Positions 42,427 through 50,883 of a stretch of 64,000 nucleotides of DNA are shown here, in pieces. The notes beneath the pieces are model-generated. The model worked only from the letters and a program-made list of their open reading frames with translations. It was not told the origin of the DNA and searched no databases. Position 1 is the stretch's first letter. Each line of letters opens with the position of its first letter. Made by a program: the position numbers and the translations under genes. Source of the stretch: Phytohabitans maris (GTDB taxonomy: Bacteria; Actinomycetota; Actinomycetes; Mycobacteriales; Micromonosporaceae). The stretch covers positions 62,001 through 126,000 of the forward strand of contig NZ_JAVHUY010000003.1 in the NCBI RefSeq assembly GCF_031085175.1, given 5' to 3'.

Positions 42427-43671
42427 CTACGGCTTGAGCACCTTCGCCGCCTGGTCGGCGACCTGCTGTCCGGCGCTGGACGCGCTGGTCCGGGCGAGGC
42501 CGACCGACTGCTGAGCGCTGTAGATGGTGGCGGTCAGCTCGGTCATCCCGGCGTACCCGGGGTTGGGCTTGGCGTGCGCGAGCTGGTCGAAGAACGGCTT
42601 GATCAGCTCGCCGGTGAACTTGGGGTCGTTGCCCGCGCTGGTGCGCGCCGGGAAGGTCTGGGTCAGCGCCGCCATGTTTTGCGGCTGGGCGAGGAACTCG
42701 ACGAACTTGCGGGTGTCGTCGACGTTCTTCGTGCCGGCCGGGACCAGGAACGAGAAGCCGTCCGCGCTGACCGTGCCGGGGCCGTCCACGCCCGGATAGA
42801 GCGCGGTGCCGAGGTTGATGCCGGCCTGCTGGATCGGGGTGACGTCGAACGCGCCGCCGACGTACATGGCGACCTTCTTGTTGATGAACAGGTCGCGCAG
42901 GCCGGTGTTGTCGACCTCCAGCGAGGACTTGCTCGCCCAGCCGTCCACGATGGACGACCCGATGAGGTCGAGCGCCTCGCCCGCCTTGGCCGGGTCCACC
43001 CGCACCGCCGAGCCGTCGACGGCGAAGTCGCCGCCGTAGGTGAAGTACTGGTCGATCCAGCGGGTGGCCGTGTTGGCGTCGTTGCCGAGCGGCCAGGCCG
43101 TGCCGCTGACGCCGTTCGCGGTGAGCTTCTTGGCCATCGTCTCGAACTCGGCCCACGTCGCCGGCGGTGTGCTGTACCCGGCCGCCGCGAGCATGTCCTT
43201 GTTGTAGATCAGCGCCGAGCCGTCCCACCGGAACGGGACGCCGTAGAGCTTGCCGTCCAGCGTCACCGCGTCCAGGGCCGACGGGAGGAAGTCGTCCCGG
43301 GCCATGCTCCCCGTGTACCAGGACGAGACGTCCAGGAGCTGCCCCTTGGCCGCGTACAGCCCGGTGCGGGAGGTCAGCTCGGTGATCACGTCCGGCGCGG
43401 TGCCCGACTCCAGCGCGACCCGGATCTTGTCGGCCATCGTCTCCCAGGTGGTCTCCACGATCGTGACCGTGGTACCCGGGTTCTGCTGCTCGAACTCGGT
43501 GGCCAGGCGCTCGGCCTGCTCCTTGTCCCAGTTGGGCGACCACCAGGTGACGGTGTGCGCGGCGGCCGGGTCGTCGTCGGACCCGCCCGAGGCGAGCGCG
43601 ACGGCGACGACGGCGACGATCACCACGACGACCGCGGCCACGCCGGTGACAAGCTTGGCTCTCAACGACAC
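42427..43671 (-). CDS. Extracellular solute-binding protein of a CUT1-type importer
   Basis: 414 aa, GTG start. It has an N-terminal hydrophobic segment (residues 9-27), then a mature domain with YGVPFRWDGSALIYNKDML and WAEFETMAKKL, typical of family 1 sugar-binding proteins. Unusually there is no Cys after the hydrophobic segment (VAVALASGG), so it lacks a lipobox and must be held as a signal anchor or be released. It is the first gene of the operon and divergent from the LacI regulator. Confidence 0.93.
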   Translation of the reverse strand: MSLRAKLVTGVAAVVVVIVAVVAVALASGGSDDDPAAAHTVTWWSPNWDKEQAERLATEFEQQNPGTTVTIVETTWETMADKIRVALESGTAPDVITELTSRTGLYAAKGQLLDVSSWYTGSMARDDFLPSALDAVTLDGKLYGVPFRWDGSALIYNKDMLAAAGYSTPPATWAEFETMAKKLTANGVSGTAWPLGNDANTATRWIDQYFTYGGDFAVDGSAVRVDPAKAGEALDLIGSSIVDGWASKSSLEVDNTGLRDLFINKKVAMYVGGAFDVTPIQQAGINLGTALYPGVDGPGTVSADGFSFLVPAGTKNVDDTRKFVEFLAQPQNMAALTQTFPARTSAGNDPKFTGELIKPFFDQLAHAKPNPGYAGMTELTATIYSAQQSVGLARTSASSAGQQVADQAAKVLKP

Positions 43672-43874
43672 GACGCACCCCCACGGGGCAGGCTGGTGAG
43701 CCCTTCACGACTCCAGCAGACAGTCATAATTACACCCATTTTTCGCTTTTTGCGGTATTTATGTCTTGAAAGCGGCCGATTTCGGCCGTCCGCCGTGCGT
43801 TCCCGCGGTCCCCCCGGCCGCGGGCATCGCCGACCACGCGGCCATCGGCCGGCGTTGACCTGCCGGTACCCGAT

Positions 43875-43886
43875 GACAGCGCTGTC
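43875..43886. promoter_or_regulatory. LacI-type operator, copy 1
   Basis: GACAGCGCTGTC, a perfect 12-bp palindrome of the type bound by LacI/GalR proteins. Confidence 0.75.
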
Positions 43887-43919
43887 TTTCTCGCCATTGG
43901 GCAAGGATGCCCACGTAAT

Positions 43920-43931
43920 GTCAGCGCTGTC
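43920..43931. promoter_or_regulatory. LacI-type operator, copy 2
   Basis: GTCAGCGCTGTC, one mismatch to the other copies, 45 bp after copy 1. Confidence 0.7.
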
Positions 43932-43984
43932 AAGCTTCCTGGAAAGTTTGACAAACGGTGGCCGGCATCCCAGACTCGGTAACG

Positions 43985-45049
43985 ATGACAGCGCTGTCCC
44001 ACCCGGCCGCTCCGGGCCCGGCGGGCACTCCCCGGCCGCGCACCGGCCGGCCCACCATGGCCCAGGTCGCGGAGGCCGCCGGCGTCAGCCCGAAGACGGT
44101 CTCCCGCGTGATCAACGGCGAGCCCGGCGTCGTCGCCACGACCGCCGAGCGGGTCGAGCGCGCCATCGCCCAGCTCGGCTACCGGCACAACCACGCCGCC
44201 GCCAGCCTCGCCCGCGGCCGCACCCAGGACACCGTCGGCCTGGTGATCGAGGGCATCGCCGGCCGCTTCTACGCCGAGCTCGCCTCCGGGGTCGAGGAGG
44301 TGGCCCGGGCGCACGGCCAGCAGCTGCTCATCGCCTCGTCGGAGGAAAACCCGGACCGCGAGCGCGAGACCATCCTCGCCCTCGCCAGCCGCCAGGTCGG
44401 CGGCATCATCGTGGTCCCCCGCTCCGGCGACCACCGCTACCTGCGCACCGAGCTCCGCTCCGGCCTCGCCGTCGTCTTCGCCGACCGCCCGCCGCAGCGC
44501 ATCAAGGCCGACTACGCCCTGGTCGACAACGTGGCCGGCGCCCGCGAAGGCGTCACCCACCTGCTCCGGCAGGGGCACCGCCGGATCGCCTTCATCGGCA
44601 ACGAGCTGGCCGTCGCCACCAGCGCCGACCGGCTCGAGGGGTACCGCCAGGCCCACCGCGACGCCGGCGTCGACGTCGACCCCGCCCTGGTCGTGCTCGG
44701 CCCCACCGACGTGCCCAGCACCGAGGCCGCCCTCACCCGGCTGGCCACCCTGCCCGACCCGGCGACCGCCGCCTTCACCCAGAACAGCCGGCTCACCATG
44801 GGCGCCTGGCGGGCCATCAAGCAGCTCGACCGCCCGGTCGCGCTGGTCGGCTTCGACGACTTCGACCTCGCCGACGTCATCGACCCGCCGGTCACCGTCG
44901 TCGCCCAGGACCCGGTCGAGCTCGGCCGCCGCGCGATGCACCTGCTGCTACGCCGCATCGCCCACCACAACGCCCGCCACCACCACGACATCCTCCCCAC
45001 CCGCCTGGTGGTCCGCGGCAGCGGCGAGATCCCGCCCCCGCGACGTTGA
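43985..45049 (+). CDS. LacI-family transcriptional repressor
   Basis: 354 aa from ATG 43985; GTG 43958 in frame is the alternative, and neither has a good ribosome site, so a leaderless mRNA is possible. The DNA-binding head is near residue 25 (MAQVAEAAGVSPKTVSRVINGE), with the hinge in HNHAAASLARG. The periplasmic-binding-like effector domain contains GLVIEGIAGRFYAEL and LVGFDDFDLADVIDPPVTVVAQD. It most likely represses the divergent catabolic operon through the three palindromes and releases them on binding the substrate or an intermediate. Confidence 0.95.
   Translation: MTALSHPAAPGPAGTPRPRTGRPTMAQVAEAAGVSPKTVSRVINGEPGVVATTAERVERAIAQLGYRHNHAAASLARGRTQDTVGLVIEGIAGRFYAELASGVEEVARAHGQQLLIASSEENPDRERETILALASRQVGGIIVVPRSGDHRYLRTELRSGLAVVFADRPPQRIKADYALVDNVAGAREGVTHLLRQGHRRIAFIGNELAVATSADRLEGYRQAHRDAGVDVDPALVVLGPTDVPSTEAALTRLATLPDPATAAFTQNSRLTMGAWRAIKQLDRPVALVGFDDFDLADVIDPPVTVVAQDPVELGRRAMHLLLRRIAHHNARHHHDILPTRLVVRGSGEIPPPRR
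43987..43998. promoter_or_regulatory. LacI-type operator, copy 3, over the regulator start codon
   Basis: GACAGCGCTGTC again. It encodes residues 2-5 if translation starts at ATG 43985, which would make it an autorepression site. Confidence 0.72.
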
Positions 45050-45105
45050 TCAGGGAGTTCGTGGGCGGGTCGCCCGGCGCGCCGCTCCCTCGAGTCCCTG
45101 ATCAA
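45046..45105. terminator. Convergent terminator between lacI-type gene and 45117 gene
   Basis: 11-bp perfect inverted repeat (TTGATCAGGGA at 45046-45056 with TCCCTGATCAA at 45095-45105) around a GC-rich loop. It overlaps the repressor stop codon. Confidence 0.65.
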
Positions 45106-45116
45106 CCACGCCGGGC

Positions 45117-45473
45117 CTACGCCGGCCGGGCGGGCGGCGCGGAGCGGCCGAGGACCTTGAGGTCGCCGGGGCCGAACTCCTCTTCGACGGCCTCCGCGTC
45201 GAGACCCGCCGAGCGCAGGATGTCGATCATCGCTTGCCGCATGACGCCGGTCACCCGGCCGAGGTGCCAGACGGCGGGCGCGGTCGGGTCGGCCAGCATC
45301 GCCTCGGCCGCGTCGGCGAGCAACTCCTCGGCGGGCGTCCAGGTGACCAGCACGCCGTCCTCGACCGCCCGGACGCCGAAGCCGCCCGGGTCGCCGTCGC
45401 CGAAGGTGCGGGCCGGGAGCCCGGCGCGGCGCAGCACCCGGTCGACGTCGTGGGCCAACCGCTCATCGGTCAT
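45117..45473 (-). CDS. Hypothetical protein, 118 aa
   Basis: Acidic, soluble protein without membrane segment or signal peptide. It contains GFGVRAVEDGVLVTWTP and a C-terminal half rich in Glu and Asp. I do not recognise the family. It lies 11 bp downstream of the AbrB-type gene on the same strand and may be co-transcribed with it. Confidence 0.75.
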   Translation of the reverse strand: MTDERLAHDVDRVLRRAGLPARTFGDGDPGGFGVRAVEDGVLVTWTPAEELLADAAEAMLADPTAPAVWHLGRVTGVMRQAMIDILRSAGLDAEAVEEEFGPGDLKVLGRSAPPARPA

Positions 45474-45484
45474 GACACGTGATG

Positions 45485-46564
45485 CTAGGCCCTGCGCGGC
45501 CCGCCTCGGGGCGGTGGGAGCCGGCGCTTGAGCCACCAGCCGAGCACCGGGGCGGCGAGCAGCATCACGAACAGGCGCAGGACCTGGACGGAGGTGACGT
45601 ACGCGACGTCGGCGTCGCCCTGGATGGCGGCCGCCAGCACCGCGTTGAGGCCGCCCGGGGTGGTGGCGAGGTAGCACTCGAAGAACGGGCGGCCGGTCCA
45701 CCAGGCCATGCCGGCGCCGATCGCCGCGCAGCCGCCCATGACCGCGAGGATCGCGACCATGATGGCCGGCAGGCTGCGCGCGGCCAACCGGAGGCGGGCC
45801 AGCGAGAAGCGGAGCCCGACCTGCAGCCCGACCACCAGGAACGCCACGTCCTGGAGCAGCACCGGCGTGGGCCGGACCAGGCCGGGCCAGAGGATCGCGA
45901 CCGCCGCGGCCAGCAGCATCGGGCCGAGCAGGGCGCTCGACTGGAGCCCGACCAGCGCGGCCACGCCCGCACCCACGCCGGCCACGACCGCGCAGAAGAG
46001 CAGCCCCTCCAGCACGTGGCTGGCGGCGACCGGCGGTCCGGCCCGCGCACCGCCGGCGGTACCGGCGGCGACCAGGCCGGTGACGAGCGGGATGGAGAAG
46101 ATCACGACGAGCACCCGCAGGTACTGCATGATGGCGACCAGCGACGCGTCCGCGCCCGCCTCCTCGCTGACCACGACCACGCCCGACGCGCCACCGGCGA
46201 TCATGCCGAACGCACCGGTCGGGCGGTCGATCGCGGTCGCCTTCGACAGCACGAAGCCGGCCGCCACGCTGAGCACCAGCGTGGTGACGAGGGCCACCGC
46301 GACGGCGAGCCCGTCCGCCGCGACCGCCTTGATCACGTCCACCGTGACGGTCTGGCCGATCGCCACCCCCACCACGGCGAAGGCGGTGTGGCCCAGCCGG
46401 GGCGGGATCTCCAGCGCGAACCGGCCGGACAGCGCGGCGGCCAGGCCGGCCACGAGACCGGCGAACAGCGTCGGGCCGGGGAGGCCGAGCAGCGCCAGGG
46501 GGTACGCCAGGACCCCGCTCGCCGCGACGACGGCAAGCCAGCGGACGACCGACGCGGCGCTCAT
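45485..46564 (-). CDS. AbrB-family integral membrane protein
   Basis: 359 aa with about ten helices in two similar halves. The repeated motifs LGLPGPTLFAGLVAG/LGLQSSALLGPMLLA and MIAGGASGVVVVSEE/ATTPGGLNAVLAAAI mark the AbrB duplication family, often annotated as ammonia monooxygenase or regulator but with unproven function. A TATAGT box lies about 8 bp before the start, suggesting a leaderless or very short leader. It is not obviously linked to neighbouring pathways. Confidence 0.88.
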   Translation of the reverse strand: MSAASVVRWLAVVAASGVLAYPLALLGLPGPTLFAGLVAGLAAALSGRFALEIPPRLGHTAFAVVGVAIGQTVTVDVIKAVAADGLAVAVALVTTLVLSVAAGFVLSKATAIDRPTGAFGMIAGGASGVVVVSEEAGADASLVAIMQYLRVLVVIFSIPLVTGLVAAGTAGGARAGPPVAASHVLEGLLFCAVVAGVGAGVAALVGLQSSALLGPMLLAAAVAILWPGLVRPTPVLLQDVAFLVVGLQVGLRFSLARLRLAARSLPAIMVAILAVMGGCAAIGAGMAWWTGRPFFECYLATTPGGLNAVLAAAIQGDADVAYVTSVQVLRLFVMLLAAPVLGWWLKRRLPPPRGGPRRA

Positions 46565-46638
46565 GACCGCCCGACTATATCCGTAGCCAAGCTAACGATC
46601 TGTGCGGACGAGGTGTGGCACCGGTTACCCCACGACGG

Positions 46639-46878
46639 TCAGCAGATGCGTGGCAGCTGCTCGCCGACCAGCATGTCGACCACGCGGGTGGAGCCGACCA
46701 AAGTGCGGGCGGTGACCCGGCCGGCGGGTGTGGCGGCGACCGTGCCGATGGCCCGGGCGGACCGGGCCGTCGCGCATCGCGGCCAGTACGGCGTCCGCGG
46801 CGGGCGGGGCGACGAGCGCGACCAGGCAGCCCTCGTTGGCGGCATGGCCGGCCGGATGTCCGCGCCGACGGTGGTCAT
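46639..46878 (-). pseudogene. hypE: Decayed 3' end of hypE (hydrogenase maturation protein)
   Basis: The minus strand reads ...ANEGCLVALVAPPAADAV... in one frame and, after a shift near 46760, ...AIGTVAATPAGRVTARTL... then VDMLVGEQLPRIC and stop in another. HypE proteins end in this way, with the C-terminal PRIC cysteine that carries the thiocarboxamide/cyanate group. Only about 75 codons remain, with two frame changes and no 5' part, so this is a remnant. Taken literally, the small open frame from ATG 46878 overlaps the stop of the LuxR gene, but its first half makes no sense as protein. Confidence 0.75.
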
Positions 46879-49442
46879 GCGGTGTCGCCGCCGCCGGCGG
46901 CTCGGGGCGGCGACGCGGATCCGGCCGGCGTGGGTGCGTGGCGCAGGAGTTTGCGAAGGTCGGTGCGGCTCGTAATACCGAGCTTGGCGTAGGCACGGGC
47001 GAGGTTGTTGTTGACCGTGGGCACGGCTAGTTGCAGCCGGACGGCGATCTCCGGGCTGGTGTGGTGAGCCGCCAGCAGGACCACCTCCCGTTCGCGTGGG
47101 GTCAGTCGGGTGGTGAGCGACGGGGGCAGCAGCAGCGGTGTGCGGGCGGTGGGGTGATGGGTGCGCAGGTGGGCGGCGGCCGCCTCCGCCAGGCTGGCCC
47201 GCGTGGGGCGGCCATGCCGGTGGTGGCGGTGTGCGGCGGCCGTGTAGACCTCCGCGGCGTGCAGGTCGTAACCGCGATCCATGAGTTCCGCCGCGGCTGC
47301 GTCCAGCGTCGCGCCCCCGTCTCGGCTGGCCAGCGCCCGGGTGGTTCCGGCCAGGAGCTGAGCGAGGTTGTGTTCGATAGCGTCGAGGCGGGTGAGATCT
47401 GTGCGGGCGCCGAGGCGTACCAGGTCGAATAGGGCGATGGCTTCCACGGCGGGCATGCAGACGGCGCGGGCGAGGTCGGCGGCGGTCGTGGCCGCCGCGG
47501 CCGCGGCCGCCAGGTTGCCCTGGGCGTATGAGTTCCAGGCGCGCCAGTTGTGGATCCACGGGTGCAGGAATCGGTCGGAGGGGTGGGCGAGGTCGTCGGC
47601 CCGGGCCAGGAAGGTTGGCGCGGCCGGGTCGCCGCGAAGCGCCGCGACCGCGGCGTGGGCGGCCAGGCAGCAGCGGGCTAGCCGGTAGGTGTCATTGACC
47701 TCGTACCCGGCCGTCGCCTCGGCGAGGAGCCGGTCCGCCTGCGCCAGGTGACCGCGGGCGGCAGCGGCGAGCCCGCCGTAGAGTGCCCAGCCGCTGAGCA
47801 TCATCGCGGCGCCACCATCGAGCGCGGCGCGGTAACCGGCTGCGGCGATCGCCTCGGCGGCTGCGGGCTGCCCGTCGGCCAGGTGTGCCAGGCACCTGCC
47901 GACGTCCACCTCGACAGTTGCCCAGGGAAGCGCAGCGGCGTGCGCGATGGCAAGTTCGGCGCCGCGGCAATGCATCTGCTCGGCCAGGTCAAGATTGCCC
48001 AGGAACCCGTTGGCGGCGGTGCCGGCCGCGGCGGCCCAGACGATCGACCGCGGGTCGGCGTCAGTGCGGTCCATGACCTCGGCGGCGACTCGTGCCGCGT
48101 CGCGGAATCGGGCGCCGAAAAACAGCAGCCACGAGCGGCAAGCCTCGGCGGCATGGTGGCCGCCGGCGTAGTCGAGGGTCGCGTGGGCCGCTTCGGCGTC
48201 GTCGCCTGCCCAGTACAGCGCCTCTGCGCGGGTGATCGCCCAGGGCACCCGATCAGCGATGTCCGCCGGGGGTGTGGGGGCCAGCACCCGCAGGGCTTCT
48301 GCCCGGTGTCCCCGGTAGGCGAGGATCTCCGCAAGCAGCCGGTCGGCCTCGAAGGTTGGTTCGGCGGCGCGGGCGGCCCTGGCCAGCCGTTCGGCCAGAC
48401 TCAGGTCGGCGTGCCCGACGGCCTGCCACGCTCCGGCCCGGACCAGGTCCGGCCGGCTGATCGCGCCCCCCTCCACCTGCCACACCGCGGCCAGCATGGT
48501 GTCCTCCCGCCGCCGCAACGGCGTGGCGAGCAATCGCTGCGCCAGAGCCCGGTAGGCGCGGGTAGCTCGGGAGACCGGCAGGCGGCGTAGCGCCTCGCCG
48601 TATATGGGGTGGTCGAGCCTGGCCTGGGCGCGGGCGCCGGAGCGTTGTACCACGATCAGGCCGCTGTCTTCGGCGGCGATCAGTGCCGGTAGCCCGGCCA
48701 GTTGCTCGAGGATCGGCACGGCCAGGGGTTCACCGCACGCCACCAGCTCGACGACGTAGCGGGTGGCCGGCTCGAGCCGGTCCAACCTGGCCGAGACCAG
48801 GTCCAGGAGGCCACCGGGTTGGGAACCGTGCAGGAGCTCCCGCAGGGCCAGCGGGTTTCCGCGCGCGGTCTGGTGGAGGCGCCGCCGGCCGCGGCGGTCG
48901 AGGTTGGTTGGCCCCTCATGGTCTATCAGCCGGTCGATGACCTCTTCGGGCAGACCGGGTAGCTCGATATAGCGGGCGTTGCCTTCCTTCCACAGCCGTA
49001 CCAGCCCGTCCGCGACCGGCTCACCGATCCGAAAGGTCATGACTACGAAGGCGGCATGGCTGGTGACCAGGTGGGCGACCAGGGTGGCGGAAGCGTCGTC
49101 GAGCAGGTGGGCGTCGTCTACGCCGACGGCGACCTGGCGCCTCCCGCCCCAGCTGCGCACGTGGGCGGCGGTGGCGCGGATCAGCTCCAATGCCCCGACT
49201 GCGCGAGCGTCGTCGGGCATCAACCCGGCCACCGCACTGAGCGGAACCTTGCTGGCGGCAGCCGTCGCACTCACCCACGCGGTACGCCCGCACCTCAATG
49301 CGGCCACGGCCTGCCGGGCCAGCCGGGTCTTGCCCATCCCGGCCGGCCCGGTCAGTACCACCGCGTCCACATCAGGTCCGGTGAAAGCGGAGTCGATCAT
49401 GGACAGTTCGGCCTCGCGCCCCTCAAACGGCCATGCCCGCAT
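46875..49442 (-). CDS. LuxR-family regulator with N-terminal AAA-type ATPase (MalT/LAL type)
   Basis: 855 aa. N-terminal P-loop GPAGMGKT (32-39) after FEGREAEL, Walker B VAVGVDDAHLLDD, a long helical TPR-like middle, and a C-terminal LuxR helix-turn-helix (LTPREREVVLLAAHHTSPEIAVRL, then TVNNNLARAYAKLGI). LAL regulators are pathway-specific activators in many actinomycete clusters. Its neighbours are a hypE remnant and a divergent lectin gene, so its target is not evident. Third-position G+C looks lower than in the flanking operons, which together with the remnant hints at a separate origin. Confidence 0.93.
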   Translation of the reverse strand: MRAWPFEGREAELSMIDSAFTGPDVDAVVLTGPAGMGKTRLARQAVAALRCGRTAWVSATAAASKVPLSAVAGLMPDDARAVGALELIRATAAHVRSWGGRRQVAVGVDDAHLLDDASATLVAHLVTSHAAFVVMTFRIGEPVADGLVRLWKEGNARYIELPGLPEEVIDRLIDHEGPTNLDRRGRRRLHQTARGNPLALRELLHGSQPGGLLDLVSARLDRLEPATRYVVELVACGEPLAVPILEQLAGLPALIAAEDSGLIVVQRSGARAQARLDHPIYGEALRRLPVSRATRAYRALAQRLLATPLRRREDTMLAAVWQVEGGAISRPDLVRAGAWQAVGHADLSLAERLARAARAAEPTFEADRLLAEILAYRGHRAEALRVLAPTPPADIADRVPWAITRAEALYWAGDDAEAAHATLDYAGGHHAAEACRSWLLFFGARFRDAARVAAEVMDRTDADPRSIVWAAAAGTAANGFLGNLDLAEQMHCRGAELAIAHAAALPWATVEVDVGRCLAHLADGQPAAAEAIAAAGYRAALDGGAAMMLSGWALYGGLAAAARGHLAQADRLLAEATAGYEVNDTYRLARCCLAAHAAVAALRGDPAAPTFLARADDLAHPSDRFLHPWIHNWRAWNSYAQGNLAAAAAAATTAADLARAVCMPAVEAIALFDLVRLGARTDLTRLDAIEHNLAQLLAGTTRALASRDGGATLDAAAAELMDRGYDLHAAEVYTAAAHRHHRHGRPTRASLAEAAAAHLRTHHPTARTPLLLPPSLTTRLTPREREVVLLAAHHTSPEIAVRLQLAVPTVNNNLARAYAKLGITSRTDLRKLLRHAPTPAGSASPPRAAGGGDTA

Positions 49443-49751
49443 CTATACCTCCCTCTGCTCAAAGAAGGTTCGCGGCCACGCCCAAGCTGGATGAGCACAT
49501 GGGGATGATTTTTAGGTATGCGAATTGATCTGGCGCAATGGCGACTCTTGCCACCCGGCCACGTGTCCCGGATGCGGCGCTCCTGACCGGCGCGCACGTG
49601 CGTCAGGCCGGTGTCGGCCCGGCGACGATCGGGTCAGCCCGCTTGATCTGGGTGGCTGGCGGCGTTGGTGGCACGGTCAGGACGTCACGAACGACCGTGG
49701 TCGAGGAAATCGACAGCTTCGACCAACTAGACACCGTGATAGGAGACAGAC
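49443..49751. other. Intergenic region between LuxR-type and lectin genes
   Basis: 309 bp, divergent promoters expected. An open frame from ATG 49538 to 49783 on the plus strand encodes 81 aa, has G+C-rich third positions and runs 32 bp into the lectin gene, but no family is recognised and no ribosome site precedes it. I do not call it a gene. Confidence 0.5.
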
Positions 49752-50384
49752 GTGCACGCAGAGCCCAGACCCGCCCGGCTTAAGAAGCGCCGGGGAACAA
49801 TGATGCAACGGGCGTTTGCGGTGGCCGTCGCCGCCGCCGTGCTGCTGGGGCTGATGGTCGCTCCGGCCCAGGCACAGATAGCGAACGGCCCGGTCCGGCT
49901 CAAGAGCAACACCAACTCAAGCTACTGCCTGTCCATCCTGGCCTACGGTCAGGACGACGGCAACCACATCGTTCACTGGGACTGCTACGGCGAGCCCAAC
50001 GAGGTCTTCACCCTGGTGTATGCCGGGGTCATCGACGTCGTTCCCTGGTGGCAGCAGGCGCTTGGGCTGCCAAGCAGCCTGGCGGACGTCTACCAGATCC
50101 GCAGCAGCTGGAGCGGCAGGTGCATGTCCGCCGAAGACGGGGACACCAACAGCGGAACGACGGTCGTCCAGTACGGGTGCAACAACAGCCGGTCGCGGCT
50201 GTGGGTGCCCGTCTCGCGCGGGGGAAGCAACTACAGCTTCGTCAACGCCAACACCCTTGCCGGGATCTTCAACAACCCTCGGTGCCTGGACGTCCCGGGT
50301 GCCACCAGCGGCAGGACGAGCATGCAGATCTGGACCTGCAACCAGGAGACCGGCGCGCAGACCTTCACCCTCCAACCAGCGTGA
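49752..50384 (+). CDS. Secreted ricin-type beta-trefoil lectin-domain protein
   Basis: 210 aa from GTG 49752, supported by AGGAG six bases upstream; ATG 49800 would give a shorter version with a more usual signal peptide. The signal peptide has a basic n-region (RLKKRR), a hydrophobic core AVAVAAAVLLGLMVA and cleavage after AQA. The mature part is one ricin B-like domain with Cys pairs and repeats ending in W-type motifs (GRCMSAED, RCLDVPGATSGRTSMQIWTC). It probably binds sugars outside the cell. No catalytic domain is attached. Confidence 0.88.
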   Translation: MHAEPRPARLKKRRGTMMQRAFAVAVAAAVLLGLMVAPAQAQIANGPVRLKSNTNSSYCLSILAYGQDDGNHIVHWDCYGEPNEVFTLVYAGVIDVVPWWQQALGLPSSLADVYQIRSSWSGRCMSAEDGDTNSGTTVVQYGCNNSRSRLWVPVSRGGSNYSFVNANTLAGIFNNPRCLDVPGATSGRTSMQIWTCNQETGAQTFTLQPA

Positions 50385-50465
50385 TCGTTGCGGCACGCCC
50401 CTGGCCAGAGATTCGTGGATCAGCTTGATTCACGATAACCGATCGGCATGACGAGACACGACGAA

Positions 50466-50530
50466 AGCGCCCCTCCCGGCCGGGAAATCGGGTTCGCGTA
50501 GAACCCGATCGACCAGCCGGGAGGGACGCT
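50466..50530. terminator. Nested hairpin after the lectin gene
   Basis: The outer stem pairs 50466-50480 with 50516-50530 (14 of 15), and the inner stem pairs 50487-50495 with 50501-50509 (ATCGGGTTC/GAACCCGAT, perfect, 5-nt loop). It is probably a strong terminator. The two-stem structure is larger than usual. Confidence 0.55.
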
Positions 50531-50819
50531 CTCATTGCAGGCATCTCATCGCCGGCCGGCCCCGGTCCGCACCGGCCTCTGAACGGTGCGCTCAGATCGC
50601 CTCCAGACCTCCGTGACCCCGTGTTTTCGGGATGCGTCCACCCGCGTTTCGCGTGAACCACACGTGGCAGAGACGATCCCACGACCGACGTAACTCAGCG
50701 AGCAGCTCCACCAGGACGGACCTCTCCGGGTTCCCGTGTGCTACGAGCCGGACGCGGTGTCGGGGTTTTCGATCCGGCCATGGTCGCTGATGTGCGGGTG
50801 GGGTGGTGTCTGGGTGGGG

Positions 50820-50854
50820 TACGGATGTGGTCGCGGGCTGGTTACGGATGTGGT
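50820..50854 (+). promoter_or_regulatory. Direct repeats upstream of the second ABC exporter operon
   Basis: TACGGATGTGGT occurs exactly at 50820-50831 and 50843-50854, 30 bp before the ATPase start. It is a candidate binding site for the response regulator encoded at the end of this operon. Confidence 0.45.
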
Positions 50855-50883
50855 GGTTCCGGTTGGGGCGTGAGGCTCGTGGC

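Larger units (their letters stand above)
43672..43984. promoter_or_regulatory. Divergent control region of the LacI regulon
   Basis: About 310 bp between the binding-protein and lacI-type genes, with AT-rich stretches near 43725-43770 and three operator copies (the last overlapping the regulator start). No gene is seen inside. Confidence 0.75.
50385..50883. other. Intergenic region between lectin and ABC exporter genes
   Basis: About 500 bp. It holds a long nested hairpin (50466-50530), probably the lectin terminator, and direct repeats before the ABC gene (50820-50854). On the minus strand the stretch 50592-50765 reads as a plausible but unrecognised protein tail (RVRLVAHGNPERSVLVELL), possibly a gene remnant. 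Confidence 0.5.

Noticed and set aside
49538-49783. An 81-codon plus-strand ORF between the LuxR-type and lectin genes.
   Set aside because: No ribosome site, no recognised family, and it overlaps the lectin start. Third-position G+C alone is not enough.
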